A stretch of DNA of 64,000 nucleotides from Paulinella micropora. Lineage: Eukaryota; Cercozoa; Imbricatea; Euglyphida. The notes beneath the pieces were generated by a model that did no database searches, was not told the DNA's origin, and saw only the letters and a list, made by a program, of their open reading frames with translations. The position numbers and the translations under genes were made by a program. Each line of letters opens with the position of its first letter. The stretch's first letter is position 1. Shown here piece after piece: positions 43,636-54,063 of this stretch. The stretch spans positions 1,209,030 through 1,273,029 of the forward strand of contig BJOX01000035.1 in the NCBI GenBank assembly GCA_009731375.1, read 5' to 3'.

Positions 43636-45817
43636 TTCACGAAGAGATGGCGCTAGGTATTGCTTCGTGGGCCCTTGCGAAGGCAGAGTCCCGTGCACCT
43701 ACAACGCGTGCCCTTTACACCCTGGTTTATCGACTGCTTCAGCAATAGGCATCCTCAATTCGTGTGTTCAGAGGAGAATGTGCTACGTTATGCGCGTTTT
43801 ACCTCCTCATCTGTCGACGCGTGGTCTTAATCACTTTGATGACCTAACTAATCAATGTTTTACCGCCTTGGCATCAGTGCACCCTTACCTCCCTTGGCAC
43901 AATCGCTCATTCGCTTGCCAGGAAGATATGGGTCATGTTGCCCACAACGGACGGCCCTTCTGGCTCACGCTGCCTACACTTCCTCATTGATGCTAGCCAT
44001 CGCCTCTCGGGAATATATTCCCGATCATCAAGATCCCAGACATTTGCTCAGTTCTGATAGGGACGTGCTTATCAACTGCTGTGATGTGTTGGAACAAGCC
44101 GGTGTCCCAAGAACCTTTATTAGGCCTTTCTCAGGCCTGGAGTCATCCCGCCTGCACACCTACAGAGTAGACTGACCCAGTCCATATATTCTACGCTACG
44201 TAATCGGCTTTTCGAGCAGGGGAGAGACCAACATGGCCCAGTCTTCCCGGCACTAATGCTATCGGCTGCTCAAGAGGGTGCACGTGCATTACCATTCTCC
44301 ACCATTCCAGCCAACCCTGAACTTTCGCTAACCGGTGCTCAGATTGAAGCTGCTCTTCTCGCTAGGCTTCCTCAAATACCTCTCCCCAACATCCCCATCT
44401 CTGGTGTTTCACTGTCCTACATGCCAGCAGCTTCTTAGCCCTGATACTGGTACTTACCACTTACTTACTCGTACCTGCTCGGTCGTTGGTAGGAGACATG
44501 AAGCTGCTCTTCTCGCTAGGCTTCCTCAAATACCTCTCCCCAACATCCCCATCTCTGGTGTTCACTGTCCTACATGCCAGCAGCTTCTTAGCCCTGATAG
44601 TGGTACTTACCACTTCCTTACTCGTACCTGCTCGGTCGTTGGAGGTGCAATCATTAGGAGACATGACAGCTACGTCAAGATGGAAGCCACTTTTCTTCGT
44701 CGCTGTGGAGCGGTCGTTGAGATCGAACCCGACCATCTCTACTTCCAAGACGCTACCAGAGAACATCCCGATCTTTGTGTTTGGTGGCACCCTGCAAGGA
44801 TGAGCCCCTTTGACGCAATCATCGATGTCAGCTTCGCTTCCCTCCTTGCTCAAGCATAATTAAGATTAGCTGCTACTCCTCTTGCTGCAGCGTCTCAACG
44901 TGAGGTGATCAAGCACCGCCAGTATCATCAGCTTGCATCAGTATCCAACATAACCCTAGTCGCGTGGGTACTTGAACCCACTGATGCTCTTGGTCGCGAA
45001 GCTTTGGGATACTTACGCAAGGTCCAAGCGTATTACGCAAGCGTTTTGAGGGGACTACCAGCTGCGCAAGATATGCTCGCTGATACCTGATGCTATGCTT
45101 GATGATTTTCCTCTCAACCCGCGTGGCCTCTTACCTTACTTTCGGGCGATGTCTGCGGCTGAAACTGCGCGCGGCAATGCGCGCATAATTGACTCAGCGA
45201 AGCGGCTCCTTTGGGACGCCCCGCGACGCTCTCACTAGCTCTCTTTAGTTCCTTTTTCTTGTTTTGTATATAGTCTCATATTCCTATACTTGTTCTTTTT
45301 TTCTGTTTTCCTTCCCTCATATCCCCTTTTTCATTCTTTCATTTCTGCTTCCTTCTCATACCTAGCTCCTCTTTCTATCTTTTTCAATTTTCCTCCCATA
45401 TTCCCTTTCATTTCTTCATTTCTATTTCCTCTATCATCTTTGCCTATATTTTATTTCTTTTCCTCCTCTCTCCCTTCATATTTATCCTTTTCCCTTTCTT
45501 CATTTTTGTTCCCGTATCATATCTGGCCTTTTATTTTCCTTTCCCCCTTTTTCCTCTCATTTACTTTCGTTTTCACACTCTTATTTCCTCTATAATATCT
45601 AGTTTATTTATAATTTCATTTCTTCCTTATTTTTTCCTTTCCCCCTTTTCCCTCTCATTTACTTTCGTTTTCACACTCTTATTTCCTCTATAATATCTAG
45701 TTTATTTACAATTTCATTTCTTCCTTATTTTTTCCTTTGTTTCTTCCTCTTTTCCATCTACTTTTGTTAGGTATTTTTATTTATGACTTTACTTCCTGTA
45801 CAATTTCGCTTTCATTA
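43636..45817 (+). mobile_element. 5'-truncated LINE, copy 3, with C-terminal domain
   Basis: The longest copy, starting directly after (GAA)n and ending CTTTCATTAAAG with (GAA)n from 45818. Frames are broken by stops. The recognisable part is the C-terminal region of a LINE protein: a zinc motif (CPTCQQLL...GTYHFLTRTC), GGAIIRRHDSY, a segment with HPDLCVWW and DAIIDVSFASLL, and REVIKHRQYHQLA followed by VLEPTDALGREALGYLRKV. This layout resembles the restriction-like endonuclease end of site-specific LINEs. The RT domain itself is not in the window. The zinc-motif segment is duplicated in tandem (unit about 145 bp at about 44346-44490 and 44500-44645). Confidence 0.65.
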
Positions 45818-45984
45818 AAGAAGAAGAAGAAGAAGAAGGAGGAGGAGGAGGAGGAGGAGAAGAAGAAGAGAGAGAGAGGTAGGATGGGACAGGATAAGGT
45901 GGGGGAAAAATAGGATATGTTAAGATAAGGATAGGATAGCGATTTATAGATCGATACATAATAAGATAAGATAGACAAAAGGTA

Positions 45985-46390
45985 TTATCGATGGCTAGAA
46001 AAGTGGGTAGTAGTAATAGTAGTAGAGTTTACAGAAACTATATCCCTGTAGACAAAAGAGACAGGTTCTTTCCCCACCACCGCCAATCCAATACTGCCAC
46101 CCAGCACCTGAGCATGATTTCTGCGGTCAGGGGGTGAAAGTTTGCCCTCCCAAAAGAAAAAGGCAAAAGGGCTGCTCACCCTCTAAAGACAAAAAATCGC
46201 AGTTGGTTGTACGTGGTGTGGAAAGGGAGAGTTTGTCTGGTGTTTCACAATTTTGGTTGTGGTTGACTTACGTGGCTTACTTGTAGCAGAGCTTCTTTGC
46301 TGGTTTGACATAAAAAGCTTTTGAGACTCTTTTGCCTCGTGCTTATTCAAGAGAACGGCCAAAGTGAATGAATTACTTTGCATCATATGT
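45985..46390. other. Unique sequence with unsupported open frames
   Basis: Two minus-strand frames of 64 and 67 codons (45985-46179, 46183-46386) have ordinary composition but no recognisable domain or splice support. I do not call them genes. Confidence 0.3.
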
Positions 46391-46570
46391 CTGTTGTATG
46401 CTAAGTCTCAATTAATATTTATTCTTTTCTGCAAAAATCTGTTGCTCCCCTGGTCTCTGTGATTTGTTTGCTGGTCCTTTCTTGATTGCTAGCTACATGT
46501 TTTTCCATATCCGGTGTTCTCCTGGCTCGGCTTGAAAAGTGACAAAATTTCCCATTACCTACACTTGCAG

Positions 46571-46729
46571 GAAACTGTTGACTTGACTATGGTCTTCGAG
46601 CTCCAAGCAGGAATGGGAGGCTGGTCCCGGATAGCACGCCCTGTCCTGTGCGTTGAAACGGGTGAAGTTTACAAATCTATCACCGCGGCTGCACGAGCAA
46701 CAAACGCTAGCCCCGGCAACCTGCAAAAG
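46571..46729 (+). CDS. Putative internal exon with a NUMOD1-like motif
   Basis: A 53-codon open segment is flanked by a good acceptor (CCTACACTTGCAG) and donor (CAAAAG|GTAACA). The motif RPVLCVETGEVYKSITAAAR followed by ATNASPGNLQK resembles the NUMOD1-type DNA-binding helix found next to homing-type nucleases (V..ETG..Y.SI..AA...). A candidate last exon is at 46991 (acceptor TTGTTTCTAG, then IFQN and stop). No upstream exon found. Function not assigned. Confidence 0.45.
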
Positions 46730-47086
46730 GTAACACCCCCCCCCGGGGCCAAAAAAAAAAACCAAAAACCTGCTCTTTCCTATCTTTTGCCCAATCGAGT
46801 GTTTGAGGGAAAGGTTGTACTCTTTTTGTTTCTTACATTTCTTTCTTTTCCACCTTTTCTTCACCCTTTTCGTTTCTAATAATTGTGTTCTTTTTTCTTG
46901 TTTATTTTTAAGAAGGAAAGAAACAGAAATGATAAAAAGAATAAAAAAACGTTATGTTTACTAGTTCAATTTCCTTTCCTTTGTTTCTAGATCTTTCAAA
47001 ATTAGTAAACATGTAGTATACTTGTATTGCAACAACAAGAACAAATGAACATCACAGAAGACGAAGAAGAACAGTACTTAGCCGTA

Positions 47087-47093
47087 GTAGCAT

Positions 47094-47130
<37 letters not shown>

Positions 47131-47456
47131 TGTGGTAGTGGTGGTAGTCGTAGTGGTGGTGGTGGTCGTAGTAGTCGTAGTCGTAGTAGTAGTAGTCGTG
47201 GTGGTGGTGGTCGTAGTAGTCGTAGTCGTAGTAGTAGTGGTCGTAGTAGCAGTAGTAGTAGTAGTAGTAGTAGCAGTAGTAGTAAGTAGTAGTAAGTAGT
47301 AGTAAGTAGTAGTAAGTAAGTAGTAAGTAAGTAGTAGTAAGTAGTAGTAAGTAAGTAGTAAGTAAGTAGTAAGCAAGTAGTAAGTAGTAGTAAGTAGAAG
47401 TGGTAGTAAGTGGTAGTAAGTGGTAGTAAGTAGTAGTAAGTAGTAAATATTAGTGA

Positions 47457-47488
<32 letters not shown>

Positions 47489-47639
47489 AAGTGGTGGTAG
47501 TAGTAGTAGTAGTAGTAGTGTAGTGGTAGTAGAGTGAGTAGTAGTAGTAGTACTAGTACTAGTACTAGTAGTTTAGTAGTAGTAGTGGTAGTAGTAGTAG
47601 TAGTGGTAGTGGTAGTTTCGTAGTAGTAATAGTAGTAGT

Positions 47640-47695
<56 letters not shown>

Positions 47696-47697
47696 TA
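47087..47697. repeat. TAG/GTG array
   Basis: (TAG)n with GGTGGTGGT, TCGTAG and TAAG variants, about 600 bp. The poly-Val and poly-Thr frames are not genes. Confidence 0.9.
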
Positions 47698-47734
47698 TCT
47701 TATCAACAGGCCTACCTACCTGCCTACCAGCAAC

Positions 47735-47736
47735 CC

Positions 47737-47789
<53 letters not shown>

Positions 47790-48063
47790 GCCATCTAGCC
47801 ATCTATCTATCTATCTATCCATCTATCTAGCTATCTATCTATCTCTACCTACCTACCTACCTACCTATCTATCATCTATCTGTCTACCTACCTACCAACC
47901 GCCTACCGACCTACCTACCCACTTACCTACCTATCTATTGTCTATCTATCTACCTACCTCCCTATCTTCCTGTCTCTCTCTCTCTCTCTCCTCTCTCCTC
48001 TGTCTCTCTCTGTCTCTCTCTCTATCTATCTCTCATCTATCTCTCTATCTATTCTCTACTCTC

Positions 48064-48096
<33 letters not shown>

Positions 48097-48292
48097 ATCT
48101 TTCGTCTATCTATCTAAGATATCTATCTATCTACCTACCTACCTACCTACCTACCTACCTACTTACCTACTTACCCTACCTACCTACCTACCTACCTACC
48201 TCCTACCTACTTGCCTACCTATCTATATATCTATCTATCTATCTATCTATATACCTATCTATCTATCTATCTATCTATCTATCTCTCTATTT
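47735..48292. repeat. CTAT/CTAC array
   Basis: (CTAT)n, (CTAC)n and (CT)n tracts. The right end contains the stop codon of the putative minus-strand exon that follows. Confidence 0.9.
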
Positions 48293-48546
48293 CTATCCAT
48301 CCCCGGAGGGCGTCCCTCCCTCGATGTAGAAAAATTGGTCGAGGGGCGGGACCTTGGCGATGAAGACCCGCCCTCCTAGAGCAAACTGCACCACATGCCC
48401 AGTTGGCTACCTCGCAAGGCTGCACCATGGGTAGCTGTGGCGTTGGGAGGCTGCACCATGGGTAGCTGTGGCGTTGGGTGTTTCCTTTGAGCTCTCCCAT
48501 AAAAGGTACTTACCCTGCACTTTGTGCTTGGTAAGTGGACTCTCCG
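48293..48546 (-). CDS. Putative 3' end of a minus-strand gene, two exons
   Basis: Exon 48546-48514 (acceptor ACCCCCAG, donor AGG|GTAAGT) joins in phase to terminal exon 48385-48293 (acceptor GTGGTGCAG). The second exon reads FALGGRVFIAKVPPLDQFFY... to TAG, has ordinary protein composition, and its stop lies at the edge of the CTAT array. No family recognised and no upstream exons found. The intron holds a perfect tandem duplication of GGCTGCACCATGGGTAGCTG-type sequence (about 31 bp). Confidence 0.38.
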
Positions 48547-48639
48547 CTGGGGGTTAGCCAGGAGGAAGGCAAAGGCAAGCCTGAGCCAGAATGCCTCCTG
48601 GTAGGATGCCTATGGCCTTTTGCGCTCCTAGATAAACAC

Positions 48640-48665
48640 TATCTATCTATCTATCTAGATAAACA

Positions 48666-48718
<53 letters not shown>

Positions 48719-48760
48719 CATCCATCCATCCATCCATCTATCTATCTATCTATCTATCTA

Positions 48761-48804
<44 letters not shown>

Positions 48805-48870
48805 TCTATCCATCCATCCATCCATCTATCTATCTATCTATCTATCATCCATCTATCTATCTATCTATCC

Positions 48871-48907
<37 letters not shown>

Positions 48908-48993
48908 CTATCTATCTCTATCTATATCTATCTACCTACCTACCTACCTACCTACCTACCTGTCCATCCATCCATCCATCCATCCATCCATCC

Positions 48994-49052
<59 letters not shown>

Positions 49053-49055
49053 GGT
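48640..49055. repeat. CTAT array with CATC and CTGT blocks
   Basis: (CTAT)n with internal (CCAT)n and (CTGT)n blocks repeated in the same order. Confidence 0.9.
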
Positions 49056-49099
49056 CCCCCGCCCCCGGGGCCCCCTCTCCCTCTCTCGCACCTCGCAAC

Positions 49100-49385
49100 A
49101 TGTTTGACCAAGGAAGGGACCGAGGCACTGTGAGTTTTCTTTTTGTAAGATGTCCGATTTTGCATATGAGTAGGCCATTGAGATGGGCTGGAAGTCCAAG
49201 GGATTCACGTGGTACGTCCTCTCCCTATCTGCTTCCTTTTTGTCTGAACCCCTCTGTCATCACTCTCTACCTGATTTCTTGGCCCATAGGATTTACCAAG
49301 AACAACAAGCCGCTCCAGCAAGCGAAGAGGCACCAGTCGCCCAATGAAACACAACCGCCCATTAGACTTCCTGCACCTCTTCCTC
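49100..49385 (+). CDS. Putative plus-strand exons of unknown gene (partial)
   Basis: Exons 49100-49129 ([10 protein letters not shown], donor ACT|GTGAGT), 49175-49211 ([12 protein letters not shown], acceptor TATGAGTAG) and from 49290 (acceptor [29 protein letters not shown]) join in phase and run into a 10-N gap at 49386. Short, no recognised domain, so the evidence is splice sites and phase only. Confidence 0.35.
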
Positions 49386-49395
49386 NNNNNNNNNN

Positions 49396-50174
49396 GCAAG
49401 TTTCAAAAAAGAAAGAAAAAAGAAAAAAGAAAAAAAAAAAAAAGAAAAAGAAAAAAAAGAAAAGAAAAAAAAAACCTACAAAAACAAAAAAGGCAACATT
49501 CGTAATCATCTTTCTTACAAGCCACGTTGGAAGTTTGAAGTTTGTGGCGAACTTCGAACGAAAGCAAGAAAGGAAAGGGTAGCAAAAATGTTTTGGTTTT
49601 TCCCCGTATAGTCTTCCTCCTTGTGACCGCGAGTAATGGTTTGCTTCTCTTACTTTCCTCCTTTGTTTAAATGTAAAGTTTTCTTTCCTTCTGGATCTCA
49701 GGATTCATTTATGGTGTTCTTTGGCCTTCCTTCATGCTTCGCTACTTTTTTATGCCTTCAACCAATACAGCTGTGTCGAAGTCGCTGAGGGAACACCAAG
49801 GATATAATTTCATTTTAGAACCCCTGACGAGGCAATCCAAATCGAGGAAAACAGTTGTTAAATCAAATTGAAAGAAGTGAGTGATTGTTTTGTGGTTCCA
49901 AGATGCAGGAAATTTGAGTTGAAGGCCGGTTGAGGTTTTAGTTTTAATAATTCGCGTTTTAATAATTCGCGCTATATTAATACCTCATCCGCGCAAGCCA
50001 AGAGGCGGATTCTGCTGATGCTAGGCCAGCGACTAGATTGCGTCAGGACCTGCTGTTTTACGTGATCTCAGCCCGATCCGGTCCAGCTCTTGTTTCATAT
50101 GCACGAAGTGAAAGTCTTGTGTCGAGAATAACAAAAAAAGTGAATTATCAGATAAAACTAAAACTTTACCGGTA
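49396..50174. other. No gene recognised
   Basis: An A-rich tract (49405-49475), then ordinary sequence. A tandem TTTTAATAATTCGCG occurs at about 49942-49968. Part of it may belong to the LTR of the gypsy element whose 3' end is at about 61 kb, if element C inserted into that LTR; this is not shown. Confidence 0.35.
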
Positions 50175-50176
50175 TA

Positions 50177-50449
50177 TTGCTGTTGACATTCAAGACAACA
50201 AAAAAAATTGATTTTTCTGTTTTGGTTGGAATTTCAGTTTTGGTTGGAATTTTGATTTTGGGTGAAAATTTGAATTTTTCAAATTAACTGCTATATTCGT
50301 CCGCAAAATATCGTAAATTTTCGCGAAATGTTACAGTTAAATTTGAAAATTTAAATTTTTGTCACAAAAATGAAAAACTGTCACAAAAATGAAAATCTGA
50401 CACAAAAACTCAGAACTATTTTTTTTTTTGTCTTGAATGTCAACAGCAA
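50177..50449. mobile_element. MITE family 1
   Basis: Inverted repeats TTGCTGTTGACATTCAAGAC...GTCTTGAATGTCAACAGCAA, flanked by TA (50175-50176, 50450-50451). Nearly identical to 30685-30958. It ends 16 bp before element C. Confidence 0.9.
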
Positions 50450-50465
50450 TAATACTGTGAGTTTG

Positions 50466-50652
50466 TGTTAGACATTTTAATACAATTAACCGGATAGTCA
50501 GTATGGGCCGGCATATGTAATGTGTGTCGTTAGAGCTATTACGTATGTCCGGCCTAGTATATGATTGGGCTGTCCCTTGGCGCTCTTTTCTCAATAAAGT
50601 ATCTACTGTAGGACACAGCAAGTATACTGCAGATTATTAAGTTAGTCTCACA
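50466..50652 (+). repeat. 5' LTR of element C
   Basis: 187 bp; contains CAATAAAGTATC (polyadenylation-like AATAAA). It differs from the 3' LTR at about nine scattered positions. Confidence 0.93.
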
Positions 50653-50662
50653 GGTTATATTA

Positions 50663-50869
50663 CTGCGGACATTCAAGTGGCAAAACAGCCCAACTTTGAC
50701 CTCATTTTTCTCTATCAATACTTGAGGTATGAACATGCAGAGCACACAGTTAGAAAGCTCTTGTTTTAAGCTTTCAAATGATGGCTTCAGCACAGTGGTA
50801 TCACTTCGATTGATGAAGAAAGATGAGGTCAAAGTTGGATAGTTTGCCACTTGACTCGAATGTCCACAG
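50663..50869. mobile_element. MITE family 2 in the leader of element C
   Basis: A 207-bp element with long inverted arms (about 60 bp): CTGCGGACATTCAAGTGG on the left, the complement of CTGTGGACATTCGAGTCAAG on the right. TA duplications lie at 50661-50662 and 50870-50871. The inner arms (CAACTTTGACCTCAT) also pair. It shares GACATTCAAG with family 1. Confidence 0.88.
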
Positions 50870-50954
50870 TAAGTCTCTCGGTGAATAGAGCCTTGTCACA
50901 CGAGCGTGAACGTTAGGTCTAGTAGACTTTTTCACTTATTGCGTACTATCGGTG

Positions 50955-51120
50955 TGTGTGCGGAAGGTTACCACCGAAAATACGAACTGGTGTACGTGCG
51001 GAAGGCTGTCACCGAATATTTGAATCTGGTGTGTGTGCGGAAGGCTACCACCAGTCTGGTGTGTGTGCGGAAGGCTACCACCAGTCAGACTAGGCGGATT
51101 GTGCGGAAGGCTGCCACTGA
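50955..51120 (+). repeat. Leader repeats of element C
   Basis: Five copies of a TGCGGAAGGCTACCACC-type motif at about 50959, 50997, 51035, 51065 and 51100, spaced about 30-38 bp, between the 5' LTR and gag. A 98-codon frame passes through them. Not seen in the leader of A. Confidence 0.75.
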
Positions 51121-51256
51121 CCTAGTTGTTATAAGATCGTCAATATCTATTTTATTTCCTAACTCTATCCCGCTTCTCTACTCACAGAGAAAGCAACCGT
51201 GACATTTGTAGTCGAGCCTCCCTCCTACCTTCCGCCCGTTGGTACGCCCGAACAAT

Positions 51257-52800
51257 ATGGCGTATCAAGGTTCTGACTTAGTAAAAATGAGGCTAGCCTA
51301 GCCTGGTAGTAGTAGTGACCCTCCAAAGTTCAATCATGGAAAAGAATGGGAGCTGTTTGAGTACACCTTTACATCAGTTATAGGTGACACACACCCAGAA
51401 ATCCTTTCCATAATTCCTGGCTTTGAGACTCATCCCTTAGCCAAACCTATACAACTACCTGCACGACCTGATTCCCCTTCAGATGCACCCTTCAAATCAC
51501 CTGCAAAGGAAGAGGAAGAAGAAGAGGACGAAGAGGAGACAGTAGTAGTAAAGGTAGAGAAGAAAGACAAGGGAAAGAAAGAAGAGGATCAAGAAACTGG
51601 AAGTGCAAAAACTGCCTCTGCCCCCGCCACTGCTATACCTACGGACCAAAAAGCGTCATTTCACAAATATCAGTGGGTGGGCCGTAAGGGAGACTGAAAA
51701 GTGAACGCTGCAGTGTTAATTACGGTAATAAATTAAGCGGGAACTATTGTTCCCGCTCCAAAATTTTAAACATTACAAAGACAACCCCTTCACCCTCAGA
51801 TTTGATTTTTCGCTCTAGCACAAAAGTGCTTAGAGCAAATTTTACGGTTGTTTTTTGAATAATTCCACCCACCCACCCATCTTTTATATGTCTTTTCGCT
51901 TGGGTGGTGGTGGTGAGAAAAGGGTGGAAAGCAAAACACACACACACATTACACCACACACATATACATCATTATAGCATAATCACGCCTCATGCCTACC
52001 ATCTTCAAGCATATTCATGCACATCATCATACATATAACGACATGCACCACCTAGGTCTTCTGTTTTTAAAAACAAAGACCTAGGAGAGAGGGGAGAAGC
52101 TCATGTTGTGTGTGCTGTGAAATGAGGTTTTTGCCAGCTTGCGCAGCAAAATCTAAAATACTAGTGTTGACGAGGGGGAGTAAGCCGTCACCGCTATTTG
52201 CATTACAATTGGGTGCCAGATATTACATGAAAGAGAAAGAAGCTAAGCTAAGCAGATTGCTCTATGCCTTTCTACTTCAATCATGTGCTCACGATAGGAA
52301 GGTGATGACTATAATGAGGCAGGGGGATACGGACGGTGTAACGTGTTTCCTCGCCCTCAAAAAACATTATGGAGGTCTTGACCTCATAAGGTTTGAAAAG
52401 GACCAGGAAAAACTATACCATTCGTACCCTAAGAAGGTTAGTGAGGTGAGTAGCTGGCTAGCTGACTATCTCACGACTATCAAAACACAGGAAAAGACGA
52501 TGAGAGTGATACCAGAGATGATGAAGACAGGCATGATCATGAAGAAATTAAAACACCTACCTGTCATCAAGCCTACTATCGTAACACTTGGTGTCCTCTC
52601 TTACCTACTCAAAGGCCTAAGCTGCCTGAATTCATCAAGGTAGTAGAGCAGTTAGCTCAGGGCAATGTATCAGAAACTAGAATGCCTAAACTCTATGGAT
52701 CTGGTAGCTCAAAGAGCGACCCTATCACTGTCAGCACAGTAGCAGGAATAGCTCAGGGCAAGAAGAAGAGCAAGTCATCACAGGCTTATGGTGAGGGGGA
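51257..52800 (+). pseudogene. Element C gag (interrupted)
   Basis: From MAYQGSDLVK at 51257 with an in-frame TAG at 51299, then FNHGKEWELFEYTFTSVIGD. It is interrupted by the insert 51689-52179 and continues GARYYMKEKEAKLSRLLYAF, FLALKKHYGGLDLIRFEKD and SYPKKVSEVSSWLADY. Frameshifts lie at about 52575 and 52795. Homologous to gag of A. Confidence 0.82.
51689..52179. mobile_element. Unclassified 491-bp insert in gag of C
   Basis: Flanked by GTAAG at 51684-51688 and 52180-52184. Removing the insert with one flank rejoins gag in frame. Inside are three hairpins: AGCGGGAAC-tatt-GTTCCCGCT (about 51735-51757), GCTCTAGCAC...GTGCTTAGAGC (about 51811-51836), and a long palindrome around CCTAGGTCTT/AAGACCTAGG (about 52050-52086). 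No LTR or inverted ends found. Confidence 0.65.
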
Positions 52801-53888
52801 GTATTTGTTGGAACTGTCTGTCACCTGACCATAAGATTGCTTTCTGTCTAGTCAGATGTCAACTCAAGGACTGTCCCAAGGACGGACATGGTCCCTTGAA
52901 ATGCCCCATAAGAAGGAGAACTAGGGTTTCTGAGAAGTTGCGTGGGAAGGAGAAGAGAGAGGACAGTCAGAGTGAGAAGACAGACAGACACAAGAAGAAA
53001 GAAGAAGAAGGAGCAAAGAAGAAGAAGAAGGAAGGCAGCAGAGGAGAGGGACGAAAGCTGAAAGCAGCAGACTTCATAAAAAAGAAGAACATGATAAGCT
53101 TAAACGCTGAATCATCTGACTCCTCTAACTCACCCTCTCACTCCGAAAGTGAAGAAGAAGATGAACCCCCAACTAACCAATCTCCTTCTGAGTCTGAAGA
53201 AGAATCAGAAGTAGATGGTGAGTTGGGGATTCACCACATGGCAATCATGATGATGGGGAGACTGAGAGAAGATGATAGTGGTATGTGTGTTGAGGAAGAC
53301 AAACCCCCACCCTCAAACAACACCCCCATGCCACTTTTATCTCACGCATCTAAGCCACCTGGCGCAAGAAGTAGAGGGGGAGGAGGTGTTGAGGGTGGTG
53401 TGCGTAGAGGAGAGCAGAAAGGACATGCATCATCTACACAAAACGACTCCACACACACTCGCCCCACTATTCCACCCCTTCACGAGAATAAGTTTTTGAC
53501 CACCCTTGATATGGCTGGCCACCCAACTCCCCTAAACCAAATCATACCTTTGGAAGGGAATTGGGCCCTCAGACCTACAAGGGTAGGATACGTAAAATTA
53601 CTCGTGAAAAAATACAACCCAGTCACGTTACGAGAAGTAGGTGGCCCACCCCTCAACCTCCACGGTAGACCAGTACGTACAGTTGACTGTCATGTCACAA
53701 GCAGTAAGCAGTGTGAGGCGACAGTGCCAGATACAGGAGTTATGTGTTCGTGGAGACTGGGAGCGGCGAGGAAGGGGGTGCAGGGTGGGAAGTGTGCTGC
53801 TAGACTGATAGACCATGACTTTTGCTCGCTTCATGTTGATCAAGAAAGGAAGAGAGGGGAAATATTGAGCAAGTACAGGGAAAACTGA
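52788..53888 (+). pseudogene. Element C: gag zinc knuckles, acidic linker and Cys/His module
   Basis: A 366-codon frame. It starts with a CCHC knuckle (CWNCLSPDHKIAFC) and a second motif (CQLKDCPKDGHGPLKCP), then Lys/Glu- and Ser/Glu-rich linkers, a conserved segment (TLDMAGHPTPLNQIIPLEGN, also in A at about 24700-24850), and the Cys/His module (KQCEATVPDTGVMCSWRLGA, GGKCAARL, HDFCSLHVDQERK). The module matches A at every Cys and His I can align. Labelled pseudogene because the polyprotein is broken on both sides. Confidence 0.72.
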
Positions 53889-53958
53889 ACCTAGGGTTGC
53901 TTCCCCCCCATGATGGTATGTATTACGAACCCGACACTTTGTTTACACACATCACTTT

Positions 53959-54017
53959 GTGGAAAGAAAGCATCAACCCTGCTCAATCCAACAACGCAAC
54001 TACATCTCTTTGCACAC

Positions 54018-54063
<46 letters not shown>

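Noticed and set aside
45985-46386. Two minus-strand frames of 64 and 67 codons as small genes
   Set aside because: No domain, no splice support, no conserved neighbour; composition alone is not enough.
51684-52180. Reading the gag insert of element C as a GT-AG intron
   Set aside because: The GT-AG boundaries are one base off and do not restore the frame; the GTAAG duplication does.
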